Source: Microbaculum marinisediminis
Lineage (GTDB): Bacteria; Pseudomonadota; Alphaproteobacteria; Rhizobiales; Tepidamorphaceae
Reading direction: 5' to 3'
Length of the DNA stretch: 64,000 nucleotides
NCBI RefSeq assembly: GCF_025397915.1
Contig: NZ_JALIDZ010000002.1
Span: forward strand, 372,001 to 436,000
Positions 25,379-35,331 of the stretch are shown piece after piece. Made by a program: the position numbers and the translations under genes. The stretch's first letter is position 1; each line of letters opens with the position of its first letter. The notes beneath the pieces were generated by a model. It was not told the DNA's origin. It searched no databases and worked only from the letters and a program-made list of their open reading frames with translations.

Positions 25379-26218
25379 TCAGCCGAGCGGCACGCCGGAG
25401 ACGGCGGTGAGTTCCTGCAGGAGCTTCGGCGATATCTGGCCGGTCATGGGCATCCCCCGATCGACCTCGAAATCCTCGATAGCCCGCTTCGTCGAGGACG
25501 ACATGCGCCCGTCGATGGAGCCGGGCGCGTAGCCGAGGTCCGCGAGGATAGCCTGAACCGCCTCGATGCGCCGGTCGGTATCGGACGGGGGAACGGGCAC
25601 CGGCGCCGACGCCGATTGTTGCGGGGCGACCGACGGGCTTTCGGCGGGCTCATCGGCCTGCTCGAGCAGCGCGGCCACCGGATCGCCGTTTTGGACCGGC
25701 GTCGCCGGGGCTATGGCCGTCTCGTTCCCCGGCGCCGGACGCACCGGGCTCGGAACCGGCTGCGGCGGCGCTTGCAGCGTCGACATGCGCACATGGGCAA
25801 GCAGTGCCTCGGATGGCTGGCCGGTGTCGGCGAGACTTGCCATGCGCTCGTAATCGCGGATAGCGGCTTCCGTGCGCGGGCCGTACTGGCCGTCGATGCC
25901 GCCCGTATAGAAGTTGCGGCGCGCCAGCTCGATCTGGAGATCGCGCGTAAGCTCCATCTGCTTGGCCACGAGGCGGGCCCGGTCGGCGTCCTCCGCGCTG
26001 GCGGGATCGATCTTCGCCACCTGACGGTCCGGCCTGGCCGGCGGCAGTTTCGCCGGAACGCCGGCAATCGTGTCGCGGCCGAGGAACGGGGCCGGGTGCG
26101 GCCCGGTCTGCAGCCACATGGCGTTCACCGAGATCGCCCCCCACGAGCCGACGACGGCGGCGGCGGCGAGCACGCCGAGAGGATTGCGAATGACCACTCC
26201 GATAAGCCTGCCCAACAT
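25379..26218 (-). CDS. Membrane-anchored protein with two peptidoglycan-binding domains
   Basis: 279 aa. A membrane helix at about residues 10-33 is followed by a PG_binding_1 domain (RRNFYTGGIDGQYGPRTEAA, residues about 98-125), a Pro-rich linker, and a second one (LADLGYAPGSIDGRMSSSTK, then LLQEL). Both carry the G-x-D-G/G-P-x-T core. It starts 21 bp after the histidine kinase stop on the same strand, so they are likely one operon. It may connect the kinase to the wall or to division machinery. Confidence 0.85.
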   Translation of the reverse strand: MLGRLIGVVIRNPLGVLAAAAVVGSWGAISVNAMWLQTGPHPAPFLGRDTIAGVPAKLPPARPDRQVAKIDPASAEDADRARLVAKQMELTRDLQIELARRNFYTGGIDGQYGPRTEAAIRDYERMASLADTGQPSEALLAHVRMSTLQAPPQPVPSPVRPAPGNETAIAPATPVQNGDPVAALLEQADEPAESPSVAPQQSASAPVPVPPSDTDRRIEAVQAILADLGYAPGSIDGRMSSSTKRAIEDFEVDRGMPMTGQISPKLLQELTAVSGVPLG

Positions 26219-26239
26219 GGCCTGATTCCCTGTTCGGTC

Positions 26240-28057
<1,818 letters not shown>

Positions 28058-28186
28058 CCACCCGCAACCGTCCGGCGGGGTGGTATTCGGGGCAAATCAC
28101 GGTATTGACCGCATGAGGGGACTATGCCAGCGCCCCCTTAAGGGAACACTAAATCGAGGCCAGTATCGGCGCCGAATTTATCAGGG

Positions 28187-28201
28187 TTAACAACCACATA
28201 A
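28187..28201. promoter_or_regulatory. CtrA-like motif in the kinase/DUF5330 divergent region
   Basis: TTAA-N7-ATAA preceded by ATCAGGG, the same flank as the site at 23591. It is 130 bp from the kinase start and 175 bp from the DUF5330 gene, in a 318-bp gap that otherwise shows no gene. One mismatch to the CtrA consensus. Confidence 0.3.
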
Positions 28202-28375
28202 CGGCGGAAAACCCTTTTGATCCGGAGACTTCGGGCATAGGTCAGGGCCGTCTGCGCCGTTGTCGGGCAATTAGTTCAAATTTTCTCTTTTCGGCAAAGT
28301 TGATCTCAAGTCGGCCCGCGTAAGGTCTCGGCATGATCGGCGCGAGACGGCGTCGGCAGACAAAGGGCAGACGTC

Positions 28376-28756
28376 ATGTTTCTCATTCGCACCGCATTCT
28401 GGCTGTCTTTGGTCATACTGTTCATCCCGACGGGCGAATCCGAAACGCCGGGAAAGGAAGCCATCAACAGCCTAAGCCAGGTTTCCACGTTCGAAGCTCT
28501 TTCGGCGGCACAAAGCACGATGTCGGATCTCGCCGGTTTCTGCGAACGCAATCCGGAGACATGCCAGACCGGTTCGGAGGCGCTGAAGGTCTTTGGCCAG
28601 AAGGCTCAGTACGGCGCCAAGAAGCTCTACGAATACATCGTCGAGGTGAATTCCGACAACGGCACCGACGAGACGATCTCCGTGTACGGCGGCATCGATA
28701 CGCTGCTGCAGGAAGACAAGGACATTCCCTGGCAGGGACCGGAAAACCAGGGCTGA
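28376..28756 (+). CDS. DUF5330 protein
   Basis: 126 aa. N-terminal signal or anchor (MFLIRTAFWLSLVILFIPTG), then a small exported domain with two Cys (FCERNPETCQTG), probably a disulfide, and FGQKAQYGAKKLYEYI. The pattern FLIRTAFWLS...FCxRxPxxC is that of DUF5330, found in Rhizobiales. Function unknown. AGGGCAG lies upstream of the ATG. Confidence 0.8.
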   Translation: MFLIRTAFWLSLVILFIPTGESETPGKEAINSLSQVSTFEALSAAQSTMSDLAGFCERNPETCQTGSEALKVFGQKAQYGAKKLYEYIVEVNSDNGTDETISVYGGIDTLLQEDKDIPWQGPENQG

Positions 28757-28946
28757 CCTAAAGGCCGGATCAAAGCCGGCTTCGGGCGCAAGAGTTTCGT
28801 CGGGCCTCACGGCGCGACGACCCGGCCGCGGGCGGTGTCCTGCCCTTCATCGCCCGCGGCACGGGACCTGTCCGGCTCAACCGGCGGATCAGAATAGTTC
28901 AACCATTGGAATTGGCAGCGCCGGCCAGGGGCCTTATATCCTGGGC

Positions 28947-29393
28947 ATGACCAATGCAGCCGCCTCCGCACCGATCAAGACCATCCTCGACGATTTCGCC
29001 TTCCTCGACGACTGGGAGGATCGCTACCGCTATGTGATCGAGCTTGGCCGCACGCTGGAGCCGCTGGGCGACGCCGAGCGCACCGCCGAGACCAAGGTCA
29101 ACGGCTGCGCCAGCCAGGTCTGGCTGGTGACGGAGGTCGCCGATGGCGACGATCCGGTGCTTGTCTTCCGTGGCGACAGCGATGCCCATATCGTGCGCGG
29201 TTTGATCGCGATCCTGCTTGCGCTCTACTCGGGGCGACCGGCGAACGAGATCCTCGCTACCAGTTCCACCGAAATCTTCGACAAGCTGGGACTGCGCGAT
29301 CATCTGAGCTCGCAGCGTTCCAACGGCCTGAAGGCGATGGTGGCCCGCATCCAGCGCGACGCCGAGGCGGCGACGGCCACCGCCCTCAGCTAG
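28947..29393 (+). CDS. sufE: SufE family cysteine desulfurase-enhancing protein
   Basis: 148 aa. Accepts persulfide sulfur from SufS for Fe-S cluster assembly. The active-site Cys54 lies in ETKVNGCASQVWL, followed by the basic/acidic surface of the family and the LRDHLSSQRSNGLKAMV block. Full length. Not next to other suf genes. The stop overlaps the DUF6456 gene on the opposite strand. Confidence 0.95.
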   Translation: MTNAAASAPIKTILDDFAFLDDWEDRYRYVIELGRTLEPLGDAERTAETKVNGCASQVWLVTEVADGDDPVLVFRGDSDAHIVRGLIAILLALYSGRPANEILATSSTEIFDKLGLRDHLSSQRSNGLKAMVARIQRDAEAATATALS

Positions 29394-30243
29394 GGGTCTC
29401 GGCGGCGGAGCCGATCCTGGGACGATAGTCCTCATCCCCCCAGTGCAGGATTTTCCTGGCGCGGTCGGGCCCGCGAGCCGTTTCCGAAAGGCCGTAATGC
29501 GCGGCCAGCCTGTCTAGCGCGATACCCAGGACAACCTTGGCAGAACGACGCGGCCAGCCTCGTTTTCGTTCCGCATCCTCCAGACCCGTCAGAAAGCAGC
29601 ACACGTCGATCAGCAGGGCGCCGAGATCGGGGCCGAGCGCGCGCAGCACCACCTCGACGCGCTGGCGAGCGTCAAGCGCGGCGTCGGTGACATCGGCGGG
29701 GCCGCCGCCGCCACGTCGATGTCGTTTGCCGGCCGACGGTCGCGTCCAGTCGGCGGTGACGCGCGGATTGAGCCGGCCACGCTCGAAATCGGCACGAAGC
29801 CGTTCGCCGGCCGCGAACTGGGTTTCGGTGACCAGCGGCCTGCCGTCGGCACCACGGCGGCGGCGCAGCCATGCAAGCGGGCTTTCGTTGACGGCCACGG
29901 TCACCGTGGCGCGCTCTCCCCCCGGCATTTCTACGTCCACGGTGTCGGTCGCCAGATGCTGGCCACGCCAGGGCGTGCCGCCAGATTTGTGCCGACGCAG
30001 CCAGGCAAGGCCCGCCTCGCTCGCGATCCGTGCGGACCCGGCCGGCTCGAGCCAGTCTCTGGCTAGCATCAGGTCGACAAGCGCACGATCGGCGACGATC
30101 CGTGGCGCCGTCTCTTCGGGGGCGCGAAGCTCATAGCGACCGGCGACATCTCCGGCCGGCTCCAGCCGCCGGCCGTTCCGGGCCAGAGCCGACAGGATCC
30201 GTGCCGCCGACTCTTCCTGGCGCCAATTCAGCGTACGCCTCAT
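29386..30243 (-). CDS. DUF6456 protein
   Basis: 285 aa. The C-terminal half carries the DUF6456 signature: LVTETQFAAGERLRADFERG, RVTADWTRP, VLRALGPDLGALLIDVCCFL, and a terminal HTH-like helix (GIALDRLAAHYGLSE). It is probably a DNA-binding regulator. Its ATG overlaps the stop of the DnaA-like gene (ATGA), a pair conserved in rhizobia. Role unknown. Confidence 0.85.
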   Translation of the reverse strand: MRRTLNWRQEESAARILSALARNGRRLEPAGDVAGRYELRAPEETAPRIVADRALVDLMLARDWLEPAGSARIASEAGLAWLRRHKSGGTPWRGQHLATDTVDVEMPGGERATVTVAVNESPLAWLRRRRGADGRPLVTETQFAAGERLRADFERGRLNPRVTADWTRPSAGKRHRRGGGGPADVTDAALDARQRVEVVLRALGPDLGALLIDVCCFLTGLEDAERKRGWPRRSAKVVLGIALDRLAAHYGLSETARGPDRARKILHWGDEDYRPRIGSAAETPS

Positions 30244-30608
30244 GCCCGCTCCCCTGTCGCAACGGCGATACGGCGCTCGAGCCGGGAAACCCGGGCATCA
30301 AACCGGACATCGTCGCGCCGGTCCTCGATCCGGGCGCAGGCGTAGGTGACACAGGTGCGGTGACGGCGAAATGTCCGTCCGATCTCGGCATACGTCCATC
30401 CGAACAGGACATGGGCCAGATACATCGCGACATGGCGGGCAAGGGCCTCGCGGGCGGCCGTTCGTCCGGCTGCGTCGATCACCGCTTCGCGAACCCTGAA
30501 GTTGCGGGCCACCACCGAGACCAGCACGGATTTCATGTGCTGGCGCGAGACATCCGGATCCGGCGCTTCCTTGCTACACGGCGTCACGACTGGCGACCGG
30601 ATCTCCAT
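30240..30608 (-). CDS. DnaA domain-IV-like helix-turn-helix protein
   Basis: 122 aa. The C-terminal half resembles the DNA-binding domain of DnaA: ARHVAMYLAHVLFGWTYAEI, then GRTFRRHRTCVTYACARIED. There is no AAA+ ATPase. The ATG has GAGGGAG six bases upstream, and is preferred over an ATG five codons earlier. It is coupled by a 4-bp overlap to the DUF6456 gene. It could compete with DnaA at its boxes or regulate genes. Confidence 0.8.
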   Translation of the reverse strand: MEIRSPVVTPCSKEAPDPDVSRQHMKSVLVSVVARNFRVREAVIDAAGRTAAREALARHVAMYLAHVLFGWTYAEIGRTFRRHRTCVTYACARIEDRRDDVRFDARVSRLERRIAVATGERA

Positions 30609-30828
30609 GCCTTGCTCCCTCATACGCAGTCGCCGCGGATGAGCGGCAATAGGAATTATTTCCTCCTTTCTAACGTAACGCAGGGAAGCGTGAATAGATT
30701 CAGGCCAATTCTGTCTTTTTCCCGTGCTATCCCCGGTGCTTAGCAGCCATTCTAATAGGATTTTTTTCTCATATCGTGTGTGTCCCCCTACCCTCGTCGA
30801 ACCGAAACGGATCGACGAGGCGGTAGCG

Positions 30829-31173
30829 ATGACAAACGGGTCTTTGTTGAAAAAAGCGGCCGGGCGGAACCTGGCGCACCGCATCCCGGGCAAAGCTCGA
30901 GGTATTCGCCAGGCGGTTCGCGCCGGAGAGGCGCGCTACGAGCGGAAACGGCATCTGCCGTGGCTCGCGCGCGCCACACCTGACGAGATCGCCAGCGACG
31001 ATCCCGCTGTTACGCGGTCGATCGTCACGCGGCTAGAGCGGGCGCTCAGCGCCGAACGCCGGCGCGGCCGTGCTGGCCACTGGAGCTACGATATCAATCG
31101 GCATATCGCGCTGATGCAGGCCCTGGCCGCGGAAAAGCAACGCCTCGGCGAAGTTTCCCTGCCGAGGCGATGA
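30829..31173 (+). CDS. DUF6477-like small protein
   Basis: 114 aa. Basic and helical; the layout (IRQAVRAGEARYERKRHLPW, then GHWSYDINRHIALMQALAAE) matches the short DUF6477 proteins that end in a YSxxRHIxLMIAL segment. GAGG is eight bases before the ATG. Divergent from the DnaA-like gene across an AT-rich 220-bp region, and convergent with mucR. Family call made by eye. Confidence 0.6.
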   Translation: MTNGSLLKKAAGRNLAHRIPGKARGIRQAVRAGEARYERKRHLPWLARATPDEIASDDPAVTRSIVTRLERALSAERRRGRAGHWSYDINRHIALMQALAAEKQRLGEVSLPRR

Positions 31174-31182
31174 ACATGGCCT

Positions 31183-31201
31183 GCCGTCGCGCCGCGACGG
31201 C
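31183..31201. repeat. Perfect inverted repeat between convergent genes
   Basis: GCCGTCGCG-C-CGCGACGGC, a 9-bp perfect dyad between the DUF6477-like and mucR stops. A second stem CGCCTCGGC...GCCGAGGCG lies in the end of the former gene. Neither has a T-run, so the terminator role is uncertain. Confidence 0.5.
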
Positions 31202-31225
31202 GGGACGGAAAGCTATATCAGGACG

Positions 31226-31639
31226 TCAGCGACGCTTGCGACGCTGGCCGAGACCCATCTTCTTGGCGAGGGCCGACCGTGCTGCCGCGTAATTCGGCGC
31301 GACCATCGGATAGTCAGGCGCCAGACCCCACTTTTCCCGATACTCCTCGGGCGAAAGATCGTAATGCGTGCGCAGGTGACGCTTCAGCGACTTGAACTTC
31401 TTGCCGTCTTCGAGACAGATGATGAAATCCGGGGTCACGGAACGGCGTACCGGCACCGCCGGCTTCAGCTCTTCCTTGACCGGCTCCATCGCCCCCGTCG
31501 CGGCCGACACCAGCGCCTGATGGACGTCGCCAATCAGGGCAGCAAGATCGCTGGTCGGCACAGTATTGTTGCTGACGTAGGCAGAGACGATGTCCGCTGC
31601 CAGCTCAATCAGTTCGGTTTTCGGGGTGGTCTGTTCCAT
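31226..31639 (-). CDS. mucR: MucR/Ros family transcriptional regulator
   Basis: 137 aa. Ros-type zinc finger region near residues 76-100 ([20 protein letters not shown]: Cys, His, His ligands), followed by [11 protein letters not shown]. In Ros/MucR the ligand pattern is Cys-Cys-His-His with variants that drop a ligand; here one Cys (IICLEDG) is visible. These are H-NS-like repressors binding AT-rich DNA. The basic tail ends QRRKRR. The 300-bp upstream gap contains palindromic GGATATCC/GATATC, possibly an autoregulatory region. Confidence 0.92.
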   Translation of the reverse strand: MEQTTPKTELIELAADIVSAYVSNNTVPTSDLAALIGDVHQALVSAATGAMEPVKEELKPAVPVRRSVTPDFIICLEDGKKFKSLKRHLRTHYDLSPEEYREKWGLAPDYPMVAPNYAAARSALAKKMGLGQRRKRR

Positions 31640-31938
31640 AAGATTTTGAACTCTTCTCACGGTGTTTTGGGAAACCGGCGGGGATTCGGGATGTCCCAAA
31701 AATCGCATTTCGCGATTTCGACCGGCCGGGTGCCGGAACCTGTTCGATTCGCCGTCAGTTTTTCCAAGCGAGGCGAGACATAATATAAGGGATATCCGAT
31801 ATCAACTGGATACCGGCGTTTATTTCCCCCAGACTGAATAAAACTTACCTTATTCTGATTCGATCCCGCTGCATCGCGGTGCAGGGCGGTTGTAGGCTTT
31901 CATTCTGCCACCATCACCCTGCGTAAGCTATTGCTCTT

Positions 31939-33624
31939 CTAGCGTACATAGTACACCAGCAACCATGCGGCGAGTAACAGCGTCGCCCACAACACCATCG
32001 ACCCAGTCGGCCAGGTCCGGGCCAGAACACCGCGTGGACCGTGATGCTTGTAGACACCGGCCACGAAACGGCGCGCCTGGCTTGCCGTCCGATTGGCAAC
32101 GGCTTCCCACGCGGCCAGCATCCGCCAGTCGAACTCGCGACCGAGCGCCTTGCCGAGCCCCCGCCAGAACCAGTCGAAATCCAGAGTGATCGTCTCGGTG
32201 GTCTTTAACATATTCAGCAGCAGGAAGAAGGCCAGACCGGCAAACAGCAGAATCTGCAGTTGGAAGACCACGTGCGACCAGGTGTAGGGCACGTAGTCGA
32301 CCGGATAGGGCAGGATCTCGTAGAGCGGTGCGGGGAAGACGCCAATGCCGATGCACAGCGCCGACAGCAGCCACATGGCGACGGTCATGTTGGCGGGCGG
32401 GTCCGGCGGGCGCAGGCCGGAATCCTTCTGGAAGAAGACGAACCACGGGAACTTGAGGCCGACATACAGGAATGCGGCTGCCGATGCCGCGGCAATGGCG
32501 AACCAGACGATGGCCAGATGCGCGTCGGCGGCGCTCTGGCTGATCATCGACTTGGAAATGAAGCCAGATGTGAGCGGGAAGGCGGAGATCGAAAGCGCGC
32601 CGATGATGCCGCAGATGGTCGTCACCGGCATGGTGCGGAACAGGCCGCCGAGATCGGTGCACTTGCTCTTGCCGGTGGCGTAGAGCACGGAGCCGGCCGA
32701 CATCAGCAGCAGCGCCTTGTAGATGATGTGGGCGAAGGCGTGGGCGGCGGCGCCGTTGAGCGCCATCTCCGAGCCGATGCCGATGCCCGTCACCATGAAA
32801 CCGACCTGATTGACGATCGAATAGACGAGGATCCGGCGCATGTCGTTCTCGAGGATCGCGTAAACGATCCCGTAGAAGACCATGTAGAGGCCGATCCAGA
32901 TCAGGATCTCCGTGCCCGGAAAGCCCCGCAGCAGAACGTAGACGGCGGTCTTGGTGGTGAAGGCCGACAGGAACACCGCGCCGCTCCACGAGGCCTGCGG
33001 ATAGGAGTCGGGCAGCCAGGCGGAGAACGGCGGCGCGCCGACATTGATCAGGAAGCCGGCCAGGATCAGCCAGGTGCCGAGGGAACCGACCTCCATCGCG
33101 GTGAACGCGATCGATCCGGTATCGGCCACGTAGGCGACGATGCCCGTCATCAGCAGCACGCCGCCGAGCAGGTGGATGATGGCGTAGCGGATGCTCGCGC
33201 CCCAGGCGTTCGGTCCGCCGCACCAGATGACTACGGTGGAGGCGAGCGCCATCAGCTCCCAGAACACGAAGACCGTCAAAAGGTCGCCGGCGAAGACGAC
33301 GCCGACCGCGGCGCCGCCGTAGGCATAGGCGGCGGGAAGTTCAAACCGGTTCGGCTGGTGGAGCGAGAACAGACCTCCGGCAAACGCCGTCAACGTGAAG
33401 ACCGTGCCGAAGACACGCGACAGCGCGTCGCCCTGGACGGGGACGAGCTCGTAGCCGAACCAGGACATCGTCAGCGCCGGGCCATCCGGCACCCCCCAGA
33501 CGAGATACAGCGCCACCAGCGGCAGGACGAGCGCGACGATCGAGCGCACCGAACCTGTCAAGAACGGCAGCAGGAACGCGCCGAGGAACAGGATCAATCC
33601 GGGCGGAATGACCGTCTCAATCAT
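31939..33624 (-). CDS. Mrp-type antiporter D-like subunit (third copy, long C-terminus)
   Basis: 561 aa, multi-pass membrane protein of the NuoL/M/N-MrpD family. The conserved ion-channel acid is in FVFWELMALASTVVIW, and the middle-membrane Lys is in FTTKTAVYVLLRG. The core ends near residue 480; the last 80 residues form a soluble linker plus an extra helix, reminiscent of NuoL or MrpA-like extensions. Last gene of the operon. Its start overlaps the 80-aa gene by 8 bp. It probably provides one of three ion paths. Confidence 0.88.
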   Translation of the reverse strand: MIETVIPPGLILFLGAFLLPFLTGSVRSIVALVLPLVALYLVWGVPDGPALTMSWFGYELVPVQGDALSRVFGTVFTLTAFAGGLFSLHQPNRFELPAAYAYGGAAVGVVFAGDLLTVFVFWELMALASTVVIWCGGPNAWGASIRYAIIHLLGGVLLMTGIVAYVADTGSIAFTAMEVGSLGTWLILAGFLINVGAPPFSAWLPDSYPQASWSGAVFLSAFTTKTAVYVLLRGFPGTEILIWIGLYMVFYGIVYAILENDMRRILVYSIVNQVGFMVTGIGIGSEMALNGAAAHAFAHIIYKALLLMSAGSVLYATGKSKCTDLGGLFRTMPVTTICGIIGALSISAFPLTSGFISKSMISQSAADAHLAIVWFAIAAASAAAFLYVGLKFPWFVFFQKDSGLRPPDPPANMTVAMWLLSALCIGIGVFPAPLYEILPYPVDYVPYTWSHVVFQLQILLFAGLAFFLLLNMLKTTETITLDFDWFWRGLGKALGREFDWRMLAAWEAVANRTASQARRFVAGVYKHHGPRGVLARTWPTGSMVLWATLLLAAWLLVYYVR

Positions 33625-33859
33625 AGTAGTCGTCCCGCCGCTTCAGGAGGGCGCCGAGCGCCTTGGAGAACACCACCAGCACGACGCAGGAGACGAAGCC
33701 ATACCAGGCGCCGAAGCCGAAGGTGCCGTCGACGCCGAAATAGCCGTGATGCTCGACGAAGAAATCGGCCAGCACGGTGATCGCGAGAATGGCGATGAAC
33801 ACGATCCACAACCGGCGGATCGTTTCCGGCCGGACGAGCCAGGGCTGCTTTTCCTTCAT
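33617..33859 (-). CDS. Small two-helix membrane protein within antiporter operon
   Basis: 80 aa with two transmembrane helices (about 15-33 and 46-66) and a basic/acidic tail RRDDYYD. No family recognised. Its ATG overlaps the upstream D subunit and its stop overlaps the downstream one, so it is an integral part of the operon; probably an accessory subunit. Confidence 0.75.
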   Translation of the reverse strand: MKEKQPWLVRPETIRRLWIVFIAILAITVLADFFVEHHGYFGVDGTFGFGAWYGFVSCVVLVVFSKALGALLKRRDDYYD

Positions 33860-35331
33860 TGGCCTATCCCCACCATCGACTCGGCCAGCGCGACAAGCGG
33901 CCCGGGAAACAGGAACAGAAGTATCGTGCCTGCCGCGGTCGCGGTCAGAGCGATCACGATCGGCAACGGGGCCTCGCCGTGGTCGCCGTGATGCTTCACG
34001 TACCCCTCGTCTTCCTTGCGCGCGAAGGCGGTATAGACGATGGGCAGGAAATAGGCCGCGTTCAGGGCCGTGGAAAGGACGATCACGCCGACGGCGAGCC
34101 AGGCTTCGGCGCTATAGGCGCCGGACAGGATGAACCACTTGCTCAGGAAACCGGCCGTGGGCGGCACGCCGATCATCGACAGGGCGCCGATGGCGAAGGC
34201 CCCCATCGTCCAGGGCATGCGCCGGCCGATCCCGTTCATCTGGCTGACTTCGGTGACGTGCGCGGCGGTGTAGACGGAGCCAGCGGCGAAGAACAGCGTG
34301 ATTTTGGAGACGGCATGCGCCGCGATATGCACGGCGGCCCCGACCAGCGACAGCGGCGCCAGGATCGCGGCGGCGAGAACGACGTAGGACAGCTGGCTGA
34401 CCGTCGAATAGGCGAGCCGCTTCTTCAGATTGTCCTGCCTCAGTGCCACGAGCGACGCGGCGATGACCGTGAAGCCCGCGAGCCACATCATCCAGCCGGC
34501 CGTTCCGGCGCTGACGAGATAGTCGACACCGAAGACGTAGACCACGACCTTGGTGACCGTGAACACGCCCGCCTTGACGACGGCCACGGCATGCAGGAGC
34601 GCGGACACCGGGGTCGGCGCGACCATTGCCGCGGGCAGCCAGAAATGAATGGGCATCACGGCTGCCTTGCCGATGCCGTAGACGAACAGCAGCAGGAGCA
34701 CGCCAACCATGGCGACCGGCACCGTTTCCGGCAGGATGCCGCCACGGTTGAAGGTCAGCGTTCCCGCCAGCGCGCCGGTCCAGATGATGGCCGGCAGCAG
34801 CAGCAGCATGGAGGTGCCAAGAAGGATCGAAAGGTAGATTCGTCCGCCGATCCGCGCCGCGTCGTCGCCCTTGTGGACGACCAGCGGATAGGTCGAGAGC
34901 GTCAGGATCTCGTAGAACAGGAAGATCGTGAACAGGTTGTCCGAAAAGGCGATGCCCATGGTGGAGGAGAGCGCCACGGCGAAACAGACGTAGAACGACG
35001 TCTGGCGCGGCTCGTTGTTGCCGCGCATGTAGCCGATCGAATAGATCGAGTTGACGATCCACAGCGTCGAGGCGACGCAGGCGAAGATCATGCCCAGCGG
35101 CTCGACCGAAAAGGCGATCACCACCCCTGGCATCACCTCCAGCCCGCCGGTCATCGGCACCTCGCCGGCGAAGACCAGCGGCACGATGGAATAGACCACG
35201 ACGACAAGCAGGCCGGCGGCGAGCAGCGTGACGGCCTCGCGCACGTTCGGCAGTCGGTGGAACAGCGGGATCAGCAGCGCCGCGGCGGCGGGAATCGCCA
35301 GGGCGAGGAGAATCAGGGTCGAACCGCTCAT
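33856..35331 (-). CDS. mnhD: Monovalent cation/H+ antiporter subunit D (second copy)
   Basis: 491 aa, MrpD/NuoM-N family with about 14 membrane helices. Key acid in FLFYEILTLSTYPLVV, and the paired Lys in VVKAGVFTVTKVVVYVFG; further RQDNLKKRLAYSTVSQ loop typical for the family. It is overlapped by 4 bp with each neighbour. One of three D-type paralogues; probably differs from the others in partner contacts. Confidence 0.9.
   Translation of the reverse strand: MSGSTLILLALAIPAAAALLIPLFHRLPNVREAVTLLAAGLLVVVVYSIVPLVFAGEVPMTGGLEVMPGVVIAFSVEPLGMIFACVASTLWIVNSIYSIGYMRGNNEPRQTSFYVCFAVALSSTMGIAFSDNLFTIFLFYEILTLSTYPLVVHKGDDAARIGGRIYLSILLGTSMLLLLPAIIWTGALAGTLTFNRGGILPETVPVAMVGVLLLLFVYGIGKAAVMPIHFWLPAAMVAPTPVSALLHAVAVVKAGVFTVTKVVVYVFGVDYLVSAGTAGWMMWLAGFTVIAASLVALRQDNLKKRLAYSTVSQLSYVVLAAAILAPLSLVGAAVHIAAHAVSKITLFFAAGSVYTAAHVTEVSQMNGIGRRMPWTMGAFAIGALSMIGVPPTAGFLSKWFILSGAYSAEAWLAVGVIVLSTALNAAYFLPIVYTAFARKEDEGYVKHHGDHGEAPLPIVIALTATAAGTILLFLFPGPLVALAESMVGIGQ

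Noticed and set aside
32260-33780. 506-codon plus-strand frame opposite the antiporter D subunit
   Set aside because: Arg/Gly/Asp-rich shadow frame; the minus-strand frame is a multi-helix membrane protein.
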